Part shown: positions 21,973-33,544 of the stretch, piece after piece | Numbering within the stretch: position 1 is the stretch's first letter | Layout of the letters: every line of letters begins with the position of its first letter | Origin: Arachnopeziza araneosa | Lineage: Eukaryota > Ascomycota > Leotiomycetes > Helotiales > Arachnopezizaceae | Direction of reading: 5' to 3' | Assembly (NCBI GenBank): GCA_003988855.1 | Contig: QYAI01000071.1 | Coordinates: 124,001 to 188,000 of the forward strand | DNA: 64,000 nt | Notes under the pieces: generated by a model | Databases searched by the model: none | Told to the model about the DNA's origin: nothing | The model's input: only the letters and a program-made list of their open reading frames with translations | Program-made: the position numbers and the translations under genes

Positions 21973-23528
21973 TCAGAAAATGTTTGTCGTGTGGTTTTCA
22001 CTCCATTCAAGGAGGTCCCACTCCCACCGACAGAGTTTTTCAAGAACAATATGTATTGAGTCCTTCAACAGATTCTCGAAGTCGTTCATCAAATCTGGGT
22101 TCAGGTGGGACGTGGAAAGAGAAGAACAATAAGAGATGGTCCGCTCCATGACCTCAGAGAACGATAAGGTCTTAACTCCAGGGTACTGGAAGTAAGGCGA
22201 GAGAATTGCATGACTGAGTTCGTGGGTTCGAACCGCAGTTGTATTCTTGCTTATATTTCCGTGCTGGTACTGACGGAATATATCTGCAATCTCGACTGCG
22301 CGACTCCTGTGCGAATTCGTAATCACTTCTGTGATTACTTGCCAGTTGCGGCCTGAACATGGCAACGGTGGTGCCAGAAGCTCCTCAATTTCTCTAAAAG
22401 AGACGGCGCAAAACCAATCGGATCCACTTCTTAACGGTAGTTGCATCTTCATTGCTAATATGGAGCAATCGGTGGCCTCTGCGAAGACCCCACTCATTCT
22501 CTTAATGCTCTTTCCCTCGAATCCTCCGGCATGCTTACCAGATAAGCTATGAAGGAGCGGATCATAATATGTGATTATACCACAGAGACCCATTTCCACC
22601 CGATTTTCTCGACTCTCACCGCCACTGTTACCGTTACCATAGTGCCACGCGGCACTTCTTACCCAGTCCCACTCGTACTCCGTCACAAATGTGTTACCAA
22701 ATCCAAGAGGTGGTTGTCAGTTCGGATCTTGGGGAAGACTTGGGTCATTTTCCCTTATAAAATTTCCCGGAACAGTAACGTTGTATTTTTGAAGAATTGA
22801 TGTCGCAGCTAATAATTACCTCAAAATCTGCATTCATTCTCATGTAGCCATCTATCCCAAGTTCCTGCGGAAGATCACACAGCTCCTGGCCTCGTGCAGT
22901 TTCATTGTACGTAAAGTCGTCAGAGGGGTTCAGCTCGATATAGTAACGAAGTAGTGCGGTCTGACTGTCGAGAGAGCCTATCGCAGTAAGCGCTGCGGAT
23001 TCCCCATCAAAATAGAGTAAAATGAGTGGCCTAGAAGTCATCGCCGTGTGCAAGGATGTAATCCCGGAACCTCCGTGTATGCCTAGAGACATCTGCCGCT
23101 CCGTGCCCGCTACAGCAAGATTGAATCAAGACTCACGCATCAAAAGCGAAGCACGTTGGCTTCTTCATAGGCCCTTTATACTGTTTGGCATGGTACAGTG
23201 GAAGATGGCGCGGAAAGGTGACGGGCACAATGGAATGTCCATTTGGTCCGTAAGCGTTCGGCCATTGCTTCCCCAGTGCATATATGCTGTTGAAGATGAA
23301 GGGAGCAGCTACTTCACAGACGTCTGGGGAATCGGCGCATCGTATGCCCCTGGCAGCAGCGTTTGGTGCTGTATTAAGGGGTGGAGGGGCATGCACCCGG
23401 TATAGTGATATCACAAAGAGGAGAGTTGCAAGGCTGAAGATTGCTGCAAGGCTTGCATAGCAGTAAGAATTTAGTTGCTGACGCTTGGATGCCGCGAGAT
23501 GTTGTTGTTGATAGTTTGACAGGGACAT
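21973..23528 (-). pseudogene. Fungal type II membrane protein, probably disrupted
   Basis: Three pieces in order on the minus strand: 23528-23138, about 23092-22790, and 22686-21973. The first has an ATG, a single TM helix at about residues 25-45, and a lumenal domain with CADSPDVCEVAAPF. The second has SRPLILLYFDGESAALTA and MRMNADFEVI. The third ends in a helical region rich in N-glycosylation motifs. These match a family of fungal secretory-pathway proteins of unknown function that I recall by the LYFDG and RMNADFE motifs. The natural donor of exon 1 (GTGAGT after GAT GC) and the only reasonable acceptors leave the frame off by one. A stop follows the second piece with no clean intron. I read it as a decayed gene; a non-canonical splice is possible. 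It abuts the Fot1 relic. Confidence 0.55.
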
Positions 23529-24652
23529 AGTGCATAAGTTCGATTAGTTCACATCTGAAATATGAAGGTAGAATTTAAGGCTGAGGTTATAAGTGAGTAC
23601 TGTAGACACAGGGTAAGAAGGAGCAACTAGAGATTGTGTATATCAGAGAATTTGCTGGGAATTCTCTCTTGAAAAATCAACATCACTTTCTTACCCATCA
23701 ATATCACTTCTTTTTCTGGTACTGAGTTTACCTTACCTTCTCGCTAACCAAAGAACACCAAAGTAGTTTCGAGTTTTGAACTGAAACCGGAATAAATTAT
23801 GCAAGTTGAGAGTATTTAATTTGCCTTTCGAGTATCATGTTTGTATCGAGGCTTTCCTGCGGAGAGTCGAAGCCACGTCAAAGTAGACGCTTCACTGTGA
23901 CTGCACCACCACAAAAACGACCTCAGGGCCTGCAGACGCCTATGATATTCAAGCGCCTATTGATTCAATTTGATACTGTGACAGTGGTACCCTGCCACTC
24001 CTGTCTTCACTCGCGCGCTCCTATCCTAGTCCCAAACTTGCTGAAATCTGATCGCCTTTTCTGGTTGTATTATACAGGGATCGTTTCTTCGTTCAACTCT
24101 TTTCACCCCCACAAAAAGATCGATTCGTATCTCTTGACCTCGCCATGCCGGCGGTAGTCCCGAATTCTACTACTGTATACACTACGAGCTATGATCCCGA
24201 TGTCCAAGCATACCTCGACCTTCAGACGTACCACAAAGCTCAACATCTTAGCCAGTCGCAAAGTCTACCTAATAGGGTTCCTCTGAGCGTTACAGGGCTT
24301 AAGGCCTAGACTCCTGCTATTCTTCAGGACTCTTTTGTGTTTCATTTCTCGAAGCTTCATTGTTTGGAGATTGATTCTGTGTGCAAGCCCTTTAGTGATT
24401 AGTCTTCCTGCGTCAACTTGTAGACCAAGCGTTGTCTGACTTCGAGGCCAGCAGGTGGACAAGATTTATCTACGATAGACCCGCAGACCTTCCCGTTGCA
24501 TTTATTGTCAAACTAGCTTGACAATCGACGCCGAGAGCTCCATTCCGGCTGCGGTGTTGTCCTCTTCAGAGACCTGAACATAGACCAGAATTCTCGACGC
24601 GAGAACGTTGTTATCTTCAGCCTGGAGGTATTTTGTTAGCAGGGCAAGGAAA
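23529..24652. other. Intergenic; a 54-codon open frame only
   Basis: It contains one short ATG frame, 24145-24309 (starting MPAVVPNSTTVYTTSYDPDV), with no splice partner that I could find and no recognisable family. Otherwise no gene. Confidence 0.35.
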
Positions 24653-25871
24653 TCACAATTCTATCCTTCCCCAACCCTTGGCCCTAGCCCTCACAGCACC
24701 CATATCATCCATGTTCAAGATGCCCACATCTTTCTCAATCAACACTCTCCAGGCAATGTCCCTAAGGTTTGGCGGTTCTGCGGGCGTGTCCCAATATCTG
24801 GATATTAAACCCCTAGCCTTCGCTTGCTCTATTTGTGTCGCCGTTACGTCTCTCGACAGTAGAGTGGTTTCATTGGGGTGGGTGTACAAAATGGCATTAT
24901 GGAAGGCTGTGGATGCGAAGTATGAATTCGAAGGATTGTACTTGTATTTAGCGGTCCCCCTATCGAAAATATCATCGGCTGTGGCCAAGTTGTTTAGTGT
25001 GGCGTCCCAGAAAATGTCTCTGTGTGTTGCATTAAGTGCAGTGACGGATTCAAATGGAGCATTTCCTGTTGCAACGATGGTAAGGGGTCGTATGACTCTC
25101 TCTGCGCCGTTCCAGTAGGTGAGGTAGTCAAGGTCGCGGAGTGGTTGCAGATGAGTATATAGTTCCGCGAAAGTCTCTGAACCTGCGGTTTTATGGTCAA
25201 CCAGAAGGACAATTGTTTGCTTGGGAGCAAGATTAAAGATGCCTTGCCACGAGCCATCGGTCATGTTAGCGTTTTGCGCTTCCAGCATGCGTTGCAGTGG
25301 TTCTAGGTACATGGAACGGAGGGATGAATCCGGACGCAGACTTTTTGCTGTGTGGCCGACGAGAAGGTCCGAGTTTTGGAGGTGGACGTCGGCCTCAACG
25401 CTGACACAACCTGAGCCGAGGGCCTCGAAGAGAGGAATCCGACGCCAGTAGTCATTATGCGAGTGGACGGGGACGGGGATGGCGTTATGGATAAAAAGTT
25501 GATGCTCGTTGTCCCATATGGAAGGGCTCGTTCTATCGATGCCAGGGCCAAACCTTATATCAAAAGGGTCGTTTGGAACGCGGTACAGTCCATCTTTGAG
25601 GTGTTGAATCCATACAAATTCAAAGATGCATCTGTTAACAGCGCAATGTCAGCGACAGGATTGGCGAAAGACTTTCAAACTCCACTCACATAGCGGCCAT
25701 TAGGAAGGATATAACTCTGAATAAATCAAACACCAAGCGGCCTTTTCGCAATGGTAAGGTGATCCTTCGAAAGCGACTGAGAAGTCTTGATCGTCTCTCT
25801 TCTTGAATGCCATCCTCAATATTCACACGGAACAGCTGGTTCGACCCACTCTCGCTGGACGAGTCTTCCAT
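24653..25871 (-). CDS. AIM6: AIM6-like PLC-type phosphodiesterase
   Basis: Exons 25871-25690 and 25631-24653; a 58-nt intron (GTGAGT, CTGAC, CAG); 386 aa. The start is the ATG at 25871. A basic N-terminus leads to one TM helix (about residues 46-68), split by the intron. The catalytic region VHSHNDYWRRIPLFEAL and the Glu/Asp pair in VSVEADVHL are characteristic of the PLC-like phosphodiesterase fold. Downstream come QTIVLLVDHKTAG and TGNAPFESV, also family landmarks. Yeast AIM6 affects mitochondrial inheritance; the substrate is unknown. It is probably membrane-anchored and facing the secretory lumen. Intact. Confidence 0.88.
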
Positions 25872-26689
25872 GATTTCTACAAGACTATTTCGACGGGTGT
25901 GTGACTTATGGTTGAGAAGATTTAGGAGGGAGAATGTATCGACCACTCGAATAAGAAGGGCAGAAAGTAAGACGTCTCAGAATAGGTACTTTAGGCAACA
26001 GGCGGTCGGCTTTCGCTTAGCAATGCACGACCAATATACCTGGTACCTAGATGACAGGCCACGTTATGGTACACGGCCTTGAAAAAGAGATATTGACGTA
26101 AACTGACTGTACCAAGGTCGCGGTCGAAAATTAACTTAGTTGATTACAGCGTGTAAGCATCCCCTCGTCGGGTGATCGGGTACTTATACCTCTGAACAAA
26201 TTCAAGGAGGCTCTCGATGTGTTGTCGCAAACGCAATCCGTGACTGGCTTTTTGTCGGGTTCCTGTAGCATCGTAATTAAAGTACAGGATTATTTTACCT
26301 GTCGCATGTATTTAACAGGCTAATATCCATCAGATCGCGACTGATATCCATTCGCAAAGCCACTTCATTGTCCAATCTCTGCAACGCATAGTAGAGCATC
26401 TACCTGAGTTAGATGCGTATCGCTCGGCGCTTTTGGACCAGTCTGATGCGAGGTTGCTTGACAGTGATTGAGAAGCAAGCAGAGCTTATGAGAAGTTTAG
26501 CTATCGCTCGAACCTATACCAATGTGATGGGTATGTTAAGACCCAGTTCTGGGTAGTCTATGCCATGTGTTCGACGAACTCCTAATTATTGTCTAGAGCT
26601 TCGTGCTATAGTTCCGACCCTGGAAAAAATGCATACAGTTTCAACATCGAACAAACAAGCCCAGAATACAAACACTCGCTGGATTTGAG
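25872..26689. other. Intergenic, possible decayed coding remnants
   Basis: No supported gene. The interval 26330-26480 reads as a plausible helical peptide in one frame (HFIVQSLQRIVEHLPELDAY) and may be the eroded upstream part of the TPR pseudogene. Confidence 0.35.
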
Positions 26690-27900
26690 CGTACGTTTGG
26701 GCCAGAACATATGCTCACCCTGCGTATTAAAAGTAACTGTTGTGGCCTCAGGCACTCACTTCACTAGCCACACTAGCTAGCAGTAGTATTTAGGAGCCAC
26801 GAGCTCGCCCCTCGCTTCCTCCTTCAGAGTTTTCCGATTCTCGTCCAGAGACTGATTGAGTGATATTATAGTAACATAGCGAGTATCACCAGATTGCAGG
26901 GAGAATTTGATAAAGCGGAGTCGATGTTCCAAGAAGTTATCTAGCAATACATAAATATGTATCAACCTGATCACCCTGAGGTCCCGGCTAGCCACTTTGA
27001 TCTCGGCAAGGTCCTACAGGTCAAAGGAAGCCTCATCGAAGCAAAAAAGCGCTATGATTATATTACCAACATGCAGAGAACCTTACCTGGTAACTGCATG
27101 ATCTTCCGTACTTTGGACGCTCTGGATATCGTCGAGCGGGAGATGGGTCATCTCGAGGCGGCATTAAAGGCAGCTCAACTCACATATGATGGCAACATGG
27201 CTCTCAGCTGCCTCCGAATGATACTTCAGGTGCTCTGCCGGATTGACGAATATACTTGGTGCGCAACATCCTCATTATTCAGTGGTCCTCAATAACTTTG
27301 GGGGACTGGCGTGGGACACTAACGAAGATGCTATGCCATTCTTTACTCAGGCCTACCAGGGCTTCTCAGATCTGCTAGGTGCCGAACACGTGTGCATTTT
27401 GACTGTAGCTTTAAACATAGCTCGCTCGAGGCTAATGGTTGGCAATGTTCCAGGTATCTACGAGGAGCTTGAACGGATTCGCGCTGCTTTCAAGCGAATG
27501 ATTGGTGCTAACCAACCGCAAGTTAGCCTCATCAATCATTTCTTAGGTGTTGCTGCAGCTTTAAGTGGCAAGCTCGAACTAGCACTGGGCATTTTCAGTC
27601 TGCAATCGAGGGTTATTGCAAGAACCTTGGATTTAGTCATCCCAACTGTCAGCTAACAGTTGCTCTACTCTCAAAGCTCTCGCGTAATCTCGACATGCAG
27701 GAAGCAGATGGACTAGAATCTGTGATCAAGACCCAAGGGCTCTACAATCTTTCTGGTGATATGGTGTTTCCTTTCCACGGAGGACCAGGATCAAGGTCTA
27801 CTTCAGTGACTGCAGTAGAAGATATGGCTTGGTGCGTGGGTGCTTTTCTACCTTGGGGAGAAATTGTTTGATTACGATGGGGGCGAAAAACAAGTTGGCG
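26690..27900 (+). pseudogene. TPR-repeat protein pseudogene (kinesin-light-chain-like repeats)
   Basis: Recognisable TPR units occur in shifting frames. FGPEHMLTLR is near 26696. SITRLQGEFDKAESMFQEV, near 26885, is followed by an in-frame TAG. QPDHPEVPASHFDLGKVLQV is near 26970. LGAQHPHYSVVLNNFGGLAW, near 27255, comes after a frameshift, and LLGAEHVCILTVALNIAR near 27375. The pattern of about 42 residues with (P/A)(D/E)HP...A..L is that of TPR tails attached to fungal NACHT/NB-ARC or patatin-domain proteins. Several stops and at least two frameshifts make it non-coding. The N-terminal effector and nucleotide-binding domains are not present. Confidence 0.75.
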
Positions 27901-28850
27901 GGAAGCTCAACAGCCTAGGTTTGATGACTGATTTTTATGGTAAACATGTACCGTGTAGCCGGCGTCGCTCTCTCTCACTTCGATCTGTGCTGCACGGGTT
28001 GGTACGCCGTGTCTTTTCGAGAGCATAGTGTTCCTTTCGAGCAGGTTTGGGCTAACCTGCGGCGCTCTTGGAGCGCGGAACAATGGACTCATAGGTGCAA
28101 GATATGGGGTCAAATGTGACCATCCGGAGCGCGTGGGAATGGGTCAATATTTTGAAGGGAGTTTCTAGCTATTGCTAGCTGCACAATATGATTTTAACCA
28201 TTGTGGCTTTGTGGCGTGGTGGACGTGGCGTTGTTGATGGTCATACTGTAGTGTCGACTGGAGCGAGGTCATCTTGCGAGAGAGTCTCTAAGCGAGGTGG
28301 ATGTAGTTTTTGCACATCGCCTTTGGTGCAATGCGCCGTATGAAGTTGCATCGGTACGAGTTAGCGTTATATCCCACTCTGTGCTGTATCATCAGGACGG
28401 CGTTATATTCCACTTGGTATCGTACCGCAGTGTTGGGGCCGTGCGGAGTTATATCTGGTGGCAGAGTGAGGTACATCTCGGTGTACCGACTATCAGATGC
28501 AAACCTCGGCTTAGCGGCAATCTATTGAAACGGTGCTGTAACCGTGTACGGAGAATTGCCACTCCAGAAAAAGCCTCATTGAGGCTTCGTGGCTTCCCAA
28601 TTTACCACGTGCTTCTGTCGCCTTCCTATCTAGGAAGGGATTGCGGCTGTGGCTTCAGATTCCCGAAACGAGACGATAACTTCCTCGAGATATCACCTGC
28701 TTCGAGAATCATGCCCGTGTTTCAGGGGATGCACGAGCAGTCGGTTCAAAGCTTAGCTCTGATGATCCCCATTTATCATGGAAGGTCCCTCCTGAACGAA
28801 GAATTGATGTCTTCTCCGGATGGCCTTCTCGCTCTTCATCACACAACATC
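27901..28850. other. Intergenic upstream of the rhodopsin-like gene
   Basis: No splice-supported gene. A 187-codon open frame crosses 28297-28860 but overlaps the next gene's start and resembles no family. The rest is the 3' end of the TPR relic and promoter sequence. Confidence 0.4.
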
Positions 28851-30079
28851 ATGGTTTTGACAGGACCACCCGATCCCGATACACCCTTGACGGGCTCTCG
28901 ACAGGCGCCTTTGGTAGCTCTGCAGATTTTCTTCATCTCCATTGCGTTGATTGTGTATGGGATGAGAGTGTACGCACGCGCATTTATGCTCAAGTCGATA
29001 AGCGTTGATGATTATGTTATGGGACTTGCGCTGGTACGTCCATTCAGTCTTCCCTACGTCAAAATTTTATATCAAGAATCCCAGTCCTGGTGTATCAACT
29101 AACATGTGTTCCTCTCTGTTAAGCTCGTAAGCATCGGATTAGCCGTTAATGCCTGTCTGAGTACGGAATACGGCTGGGGTTTACACTACACCGAGATTCA
29201 CCAGCAGGACATTAGCGCACTCCTCCGCGCCATATGGATATCTGAGTTATTGTTCACCGTGTCAACTTCATTAGCGAAAGTCTCTATTCTTTTATTCTAC
29301 CTCCGGATCGCCGTTACAAAAGTATATCGTCGAGTCATCTACGCAAGCATTGCATTTATTGCTGTTTGGGGATTGACATTCTCCTGCATCATCATATTTG
29401 TATGTCAACCTTGAATTGAACAAATGATTGCTGAATTAATTTGCATTTAGCAATGCCATCCCGTGAGTGATTATTGGAATCCCTTAAGCACCCAATGCTA
29501 CAGCCCTGAGGTTGCTTTTTTCATTCACGGCCTCACAAACACTCTAACGGACATTTATGTCTACGTCTTGCCAATGCGAATGGTGTGGAATCTGCATTTA
29601 CCAAAGCAGCAAAGGATTGGACTGCTTGGTATCTTCGGAGCTGGGTTTCTGTGAGTCTCCGCCAACTTCTTCTAAAGAATTTTTATTCAAATTGCCAATG
29701 AAGATCACCACTTACTAGCTATAGGGTTTGCGTTGCCGGCGGTCTACGGCTCTATTACTCCGTCGTTACCCAAGAATCTCACGATACGCCATGGCTCGGC
29801 TTCGATTTGTCCACGTGGGAATCAATTGAAATCAACCTGGGCATCATCTGCGCTTCAGCACCATGTCTGAAGGCAATAATTACGAGACTTCTTCCCAGAC
29901 TGTTTCCCAGTCAAAACAGTAGGACTGGATATACGCTGAATTCGATGAATAACCCTAGTCACAACACAGTTGGAGGAGGGAGACATGTAAAGAGTAGAAG
30001 TGATAGCCAGGATGGACTGTATCCAAGCAGGCTGGATTTGAGGAAGCCAGGATATTCTGTGGATATCGAAAGCAATTAA
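28851..30079 (+). CDS. Fungal rhodopsin-like (PTH11/SAT4-type) 7-TM protein
   Basis: Exons 28851-29033, 29124-29399, 29451-29650 and 29725-30079; introns of 90, 51 and 74 nt; 337 aa. Landmarks are RVYARAFMLKSISVDDYVMG after TM1, WISELLFTVSTSLAKVSILL in the fourth helix region, CHPVSDYWNP and the TD-IYVYVLP segment, and a Ser/Arg-rich cytosolic tail. This is the large fungal family of putative plasma-membrane sensors and integral membrane proteins (rhodopsin-like domain without the retinal lysine). The ligand is unknown. All splice phases close cleanly. It lies just left of the oxidase/P450 set, but nothing in the sequence ties it to that set. Confidence 0.88.
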
Positions 30080-30881
30080 TGTTTAGAGAATCAATAAATA
30101 TATGACTTGAATGACCATTGTTTTCTCAAGCTCAGGGGACGAGTATACATCTCATGTCCCAACAACTGATAAGTAATGGAAAAGGTCATCTGCTATAATA
30201 GGTTCACCAGAGGAGAGTATTTGCTCAGGAATTTCCTCACTTCGAAATTCACCAGGCTCTTAAGTGATGAAACCTATGACTGATCTGGGACAGAGCACCT
30301 CAATTCATCTCGGGCACGTGACTTCCAAATCCATGGCAACCACCCACGAGCCACGCCCCTATGAATACAAAAATCGCCGAATGATTGTTTCAAATACATG
30401 GAGAATTTTCGAAAAAGCCTTGTTAGCGCTTGATAATGTAGGCTGGCTGGGAGTCTCCCTCGATGAGCCTAGTCTGGCGGATCAACGACGCGAGATCGGT
30501 GACTTCCGAGTGGTGGAGATGTTTGCATCCTGTCTTTATCTCAGGAGAAGCTCGCAATAATCTTCACTCAGTGAAAAGCCATTGGTTTTTTGATGCATCA
30601 TCGCAGTCTATTTTGGCTGAGGCTATTTTCCCACGAGCGATTTGAGATTGAAAAATACAGCGTAGCTTCTACGACAGTGCTCACTTGGACACAGCGTTTA
30701 CTTCTCCTCAATAATTTTCTTTCGTTTACATGTCTTACCTTGAGATTTCTCCGAGAATCAAAAAGGCGTGGATTCGTAGGCAAAATGTGGGTTTAAACTT
30801 GAGAGTACTGCTGCCTGTGGACATTATACGTTATACAACACCCTCCCTGCATACCAATTCCCGCATGTATCAAGCTAGAAC
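30080..30881. other. Intergenic between convergent genes
   Basis: Spacer between the rhodopsin-like gene and the oxidase. Short unsupported frames only. Confidence 0.4.
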
Positions 30882-32698
30882 CTAGCCCATCTTGCACTGC
30901 CTGCCTTCTTGATCAATAGAGTACACTTCACTCCCGACAGCCGTGGTCGCGTACAGACGACTATTGGGATCATACTTCCTCTTGACCTCAAGCAGCGCAC
31001 CATAATTGTCCCCATAAAACTGCCGTTGCCAATCCACCTGCGCAAAGTCCGCCTCGTTCAGATAGGTACCGGATGACGGCGTGGCAGCGACCAGTCTCGG
31101 CATGATCACATTGGTGAGTTCGTGCTCGCGATCCTCCATCTTCGACCTGGGGATCGTCCAGTCCCAGTTTCCAGAGATGATGCAGTGCATGAGGGCATCG
31201 CGCCAGGCCGGGTTTACAGCATTCTCGGATGGAGGACCGTGGGATGATGCGTTGAGTGCTAGACAGCCGAGAGAAAAATTTCCGTCGGCGACGGTGGCTC
31301 GCAATGCTTGACTGATGTCGGCGGGATGGCTGGCCACCGTGGCGCGTGGGAGCAGTCTGCTTGAAATGAGCTGCCCGGCTGGGAAGGGTCCGTAGGGTAG
31401 AGGTCCGAACAAAGCAGAAAAATGTTCAAAATAATTTTCTGAATAGCTGGGAACAAATACGTAGGGGATCTGAAGCTGCTTCAATCCCGCGGTGAATGGT
31501 GAGAGGAGTTGTCCAACTTGTGTTGTATTCATACCTAGAGCTGTAAAGGCATCGATGATGAAGGTGTCGTTGGTGAACTGGTAGAGTATGGTGCTGCCAG
31601 TGTCAACAATAGGGGGCAGAACCGAGTGAAAGAGGTCAATGCCTTTCCAGTAAACATCTCCTCCAACCCCGGACGCATTGAAAGTGAGAAAGGCACCACC
31701 GATGGGGCCATCCAGATGTAATTTCACCTTCATTGACAGGACGACGCCAAAGGTACCTCCGCCTCCACCACTGAGCGCCCAATAAAGATCCGCATTCTCA
31801 GAAGGAGTTGCCACGAGGTGGTCTCCTTCCGCAGTGACGACCTCCCACTCCAGAACATTATCGGCACCCAGCCCATAAACGCCGCTCAGTAACGAGTGTC
31901 CACCTCCTTGCGTGTAACCTCCAGCAATGCCAACGCTCGGGCACGTTCCTCCCACGATGCGGAATCCATGGGCGTGGGCTTCCGAATAAGCTTCCGCAGC
32001 CAAGACGCCAGCTCCAATCTTCATCGCCGGCCCCTGATATTGGTTGTGTCGATACGAGTTGATAATGGTGATCTCTCTTAGATTGTGCGTCCACAGTGCG
32101 AGAGAACCCTTGCCAGTCGACTTCCCCAAGTAGCTGACGTCTCTTGTAAGCGGGAAGCTTGCAAGTAGGGCGGGTGACTTACTCGTGTCCGGTGTTCTTA
32201 ATGACGAGGCGAATGTTGTTTTTGTCCGCAAACTCCAATCCTGCCCGTACATCGCTAGGACCAGTCACATTGATCGAGTAGCTGGCAAGATTGCCCAGGG
32301 TACAAGGTTTTGTTTCTGCTGTATAAGGATCGCAAGTTTGATTCTGGAAGTAGGGTGACATGATCTCTCCCGCCGTATTAATGCTATCTCGCTGTTAGTA
32401 GCCGTATCTACACCGTTCATCATGGTAAGGCTTACTGTGTCACAGGCGAGTTCCACTGTTGCTGTAATGTTGCACATTGTGCCGAGTCATACGTCGGATC
32501 GTGGCAAACCTGCCCTGCGGGAACAGTGCTGATCAGCCTTCCATGGACGGTAGAGTTCAGTTGATGCCATTCGTTTTGACTTGGCCATCCCGCGTCCCCA
32601 GGAATATTCCGACATGGGCTGGTAGGCTCTGCATTTGAGCCAGTGATAGCAATTGGAAATGCCAATGCCAAAAGTTTGAATGCGATGTGCGGCAACAT
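30882..32698 (-). CDS. Secreted FAD-linked oxidase, BBE-like (bicovalent flavin)
   Basis: Exons 32698-32436, 32383-32183 and 32133-30882; introns of 52 and 49 nt; 571 aa. A signal peptide of about 23 residues (cleaved near SNA) precedes a Cys-containing N-terminal extension. The PCMH FAD domain contains NIRLVIKNTGHDYLGKS (spliced) and GGTCPSVGIAGGYTQGGGHS. The His of TGHD and the Cys of GGTC fit the two covalent FAD attachment sites of berberine-bridge-type enzymes. The C-terminal BBE segment has YGDNYGALLEVKRKYDPN. Such enzymes oxidise alcohols or amines, or close rings, with O2 to H2O2. The many NxS/T sites fit secretion. The neighbouring Zn2Cys6 gene is on the same strand, upstream. The substrate is not predictable. 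Confidence 0.92.
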
Positions 32699-33544
32699 GC
32701 TTGAGGCGAGGAATGATCCTTCAGGTTGGCTCGGAGAAGGTCTAATAGCGTAAAAACAGGTGAGAGTAGCACCTTTCTGAGAAGAAGGGATAACCAGAAA
32801 ATCCCATCTCTTTATTTAAACTTTTTCCGAGTTTGTTGTGCTGAGTTGTTTGTCTAGCAACAATCGGAGCCATTTTTTTTGGTCAGAGCTAGCGAGGTCG
32901 GGCAATGATCGTATTAGGAGAGAGATTACTAGACGAAATATTGAGCCACAGCAAGTGAGATGATACTAAAATTAAAAGCACGGGAGCGGCGGAGGAATTT
33001 GAGGTCAAGTCTTGGCTCACGTTCAGTCAGCATCGGTCCTTGTGCGTGACCTCTCTTCCGCCGATCGCCGAATCCATCGTTCTTGCAACAAAACTCAACT
33101 GCTACAAAGGTCTAGTGAGTCGTATATATGAGCATCCAATGGGGGCTTTGACTTGTGCTTAGAGATTATCAAATGCTCATGGTTGTGAAAGATTTTCTTT
33201 CTAGACGAGATCTAAAGGAAGCTCGCAAAACCCAAGCTCCGCCTCTCTCTCCGCTGTCAGAAAAGCTCCCATATCTGTGAAGAGCCGTGACAGTCATTTT
33301 CTTCAGCGCCTCTCGAGGTTGGAGAAATGATGAGGATGGGTTTGAGGTGGGCGGCAATTATCGTTTGTGAGATAGTACGTCTTGGACTATGATATAATTA
33401 TTGAAGGAATGATGCGTCCCAGATTATTTATCCTTAAAAATATAACATCTTCAATAATTCTATCTACAGCGCTTTTGTTCAAATAATTAAGGATGATGTA
33501 CTCAAAAATATCATGCGCATTTTGATTCGCACTCTGCACCATAT
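32699..33544. promoter_or_regulatory. Promoter of the oxidase gene and 3' flank of the regulator
   Basis: Contains an AT-rich 3' flank for the regulator and the upstream region of the oxidase. The sequence ATCGGCGGAAG occurs on the minus strand near 33058 and may be a CGG-type zinc-cluster half site. That is inference. Confidence 0.3.

Noticed and set aside
28297..28860. 187-codon plus-strand open frame
   Set aside because: It overlaps the start of the well-supported rhodopsin-like gene in another frame, has no splice context, no domain and ordinary composition; probably chance.
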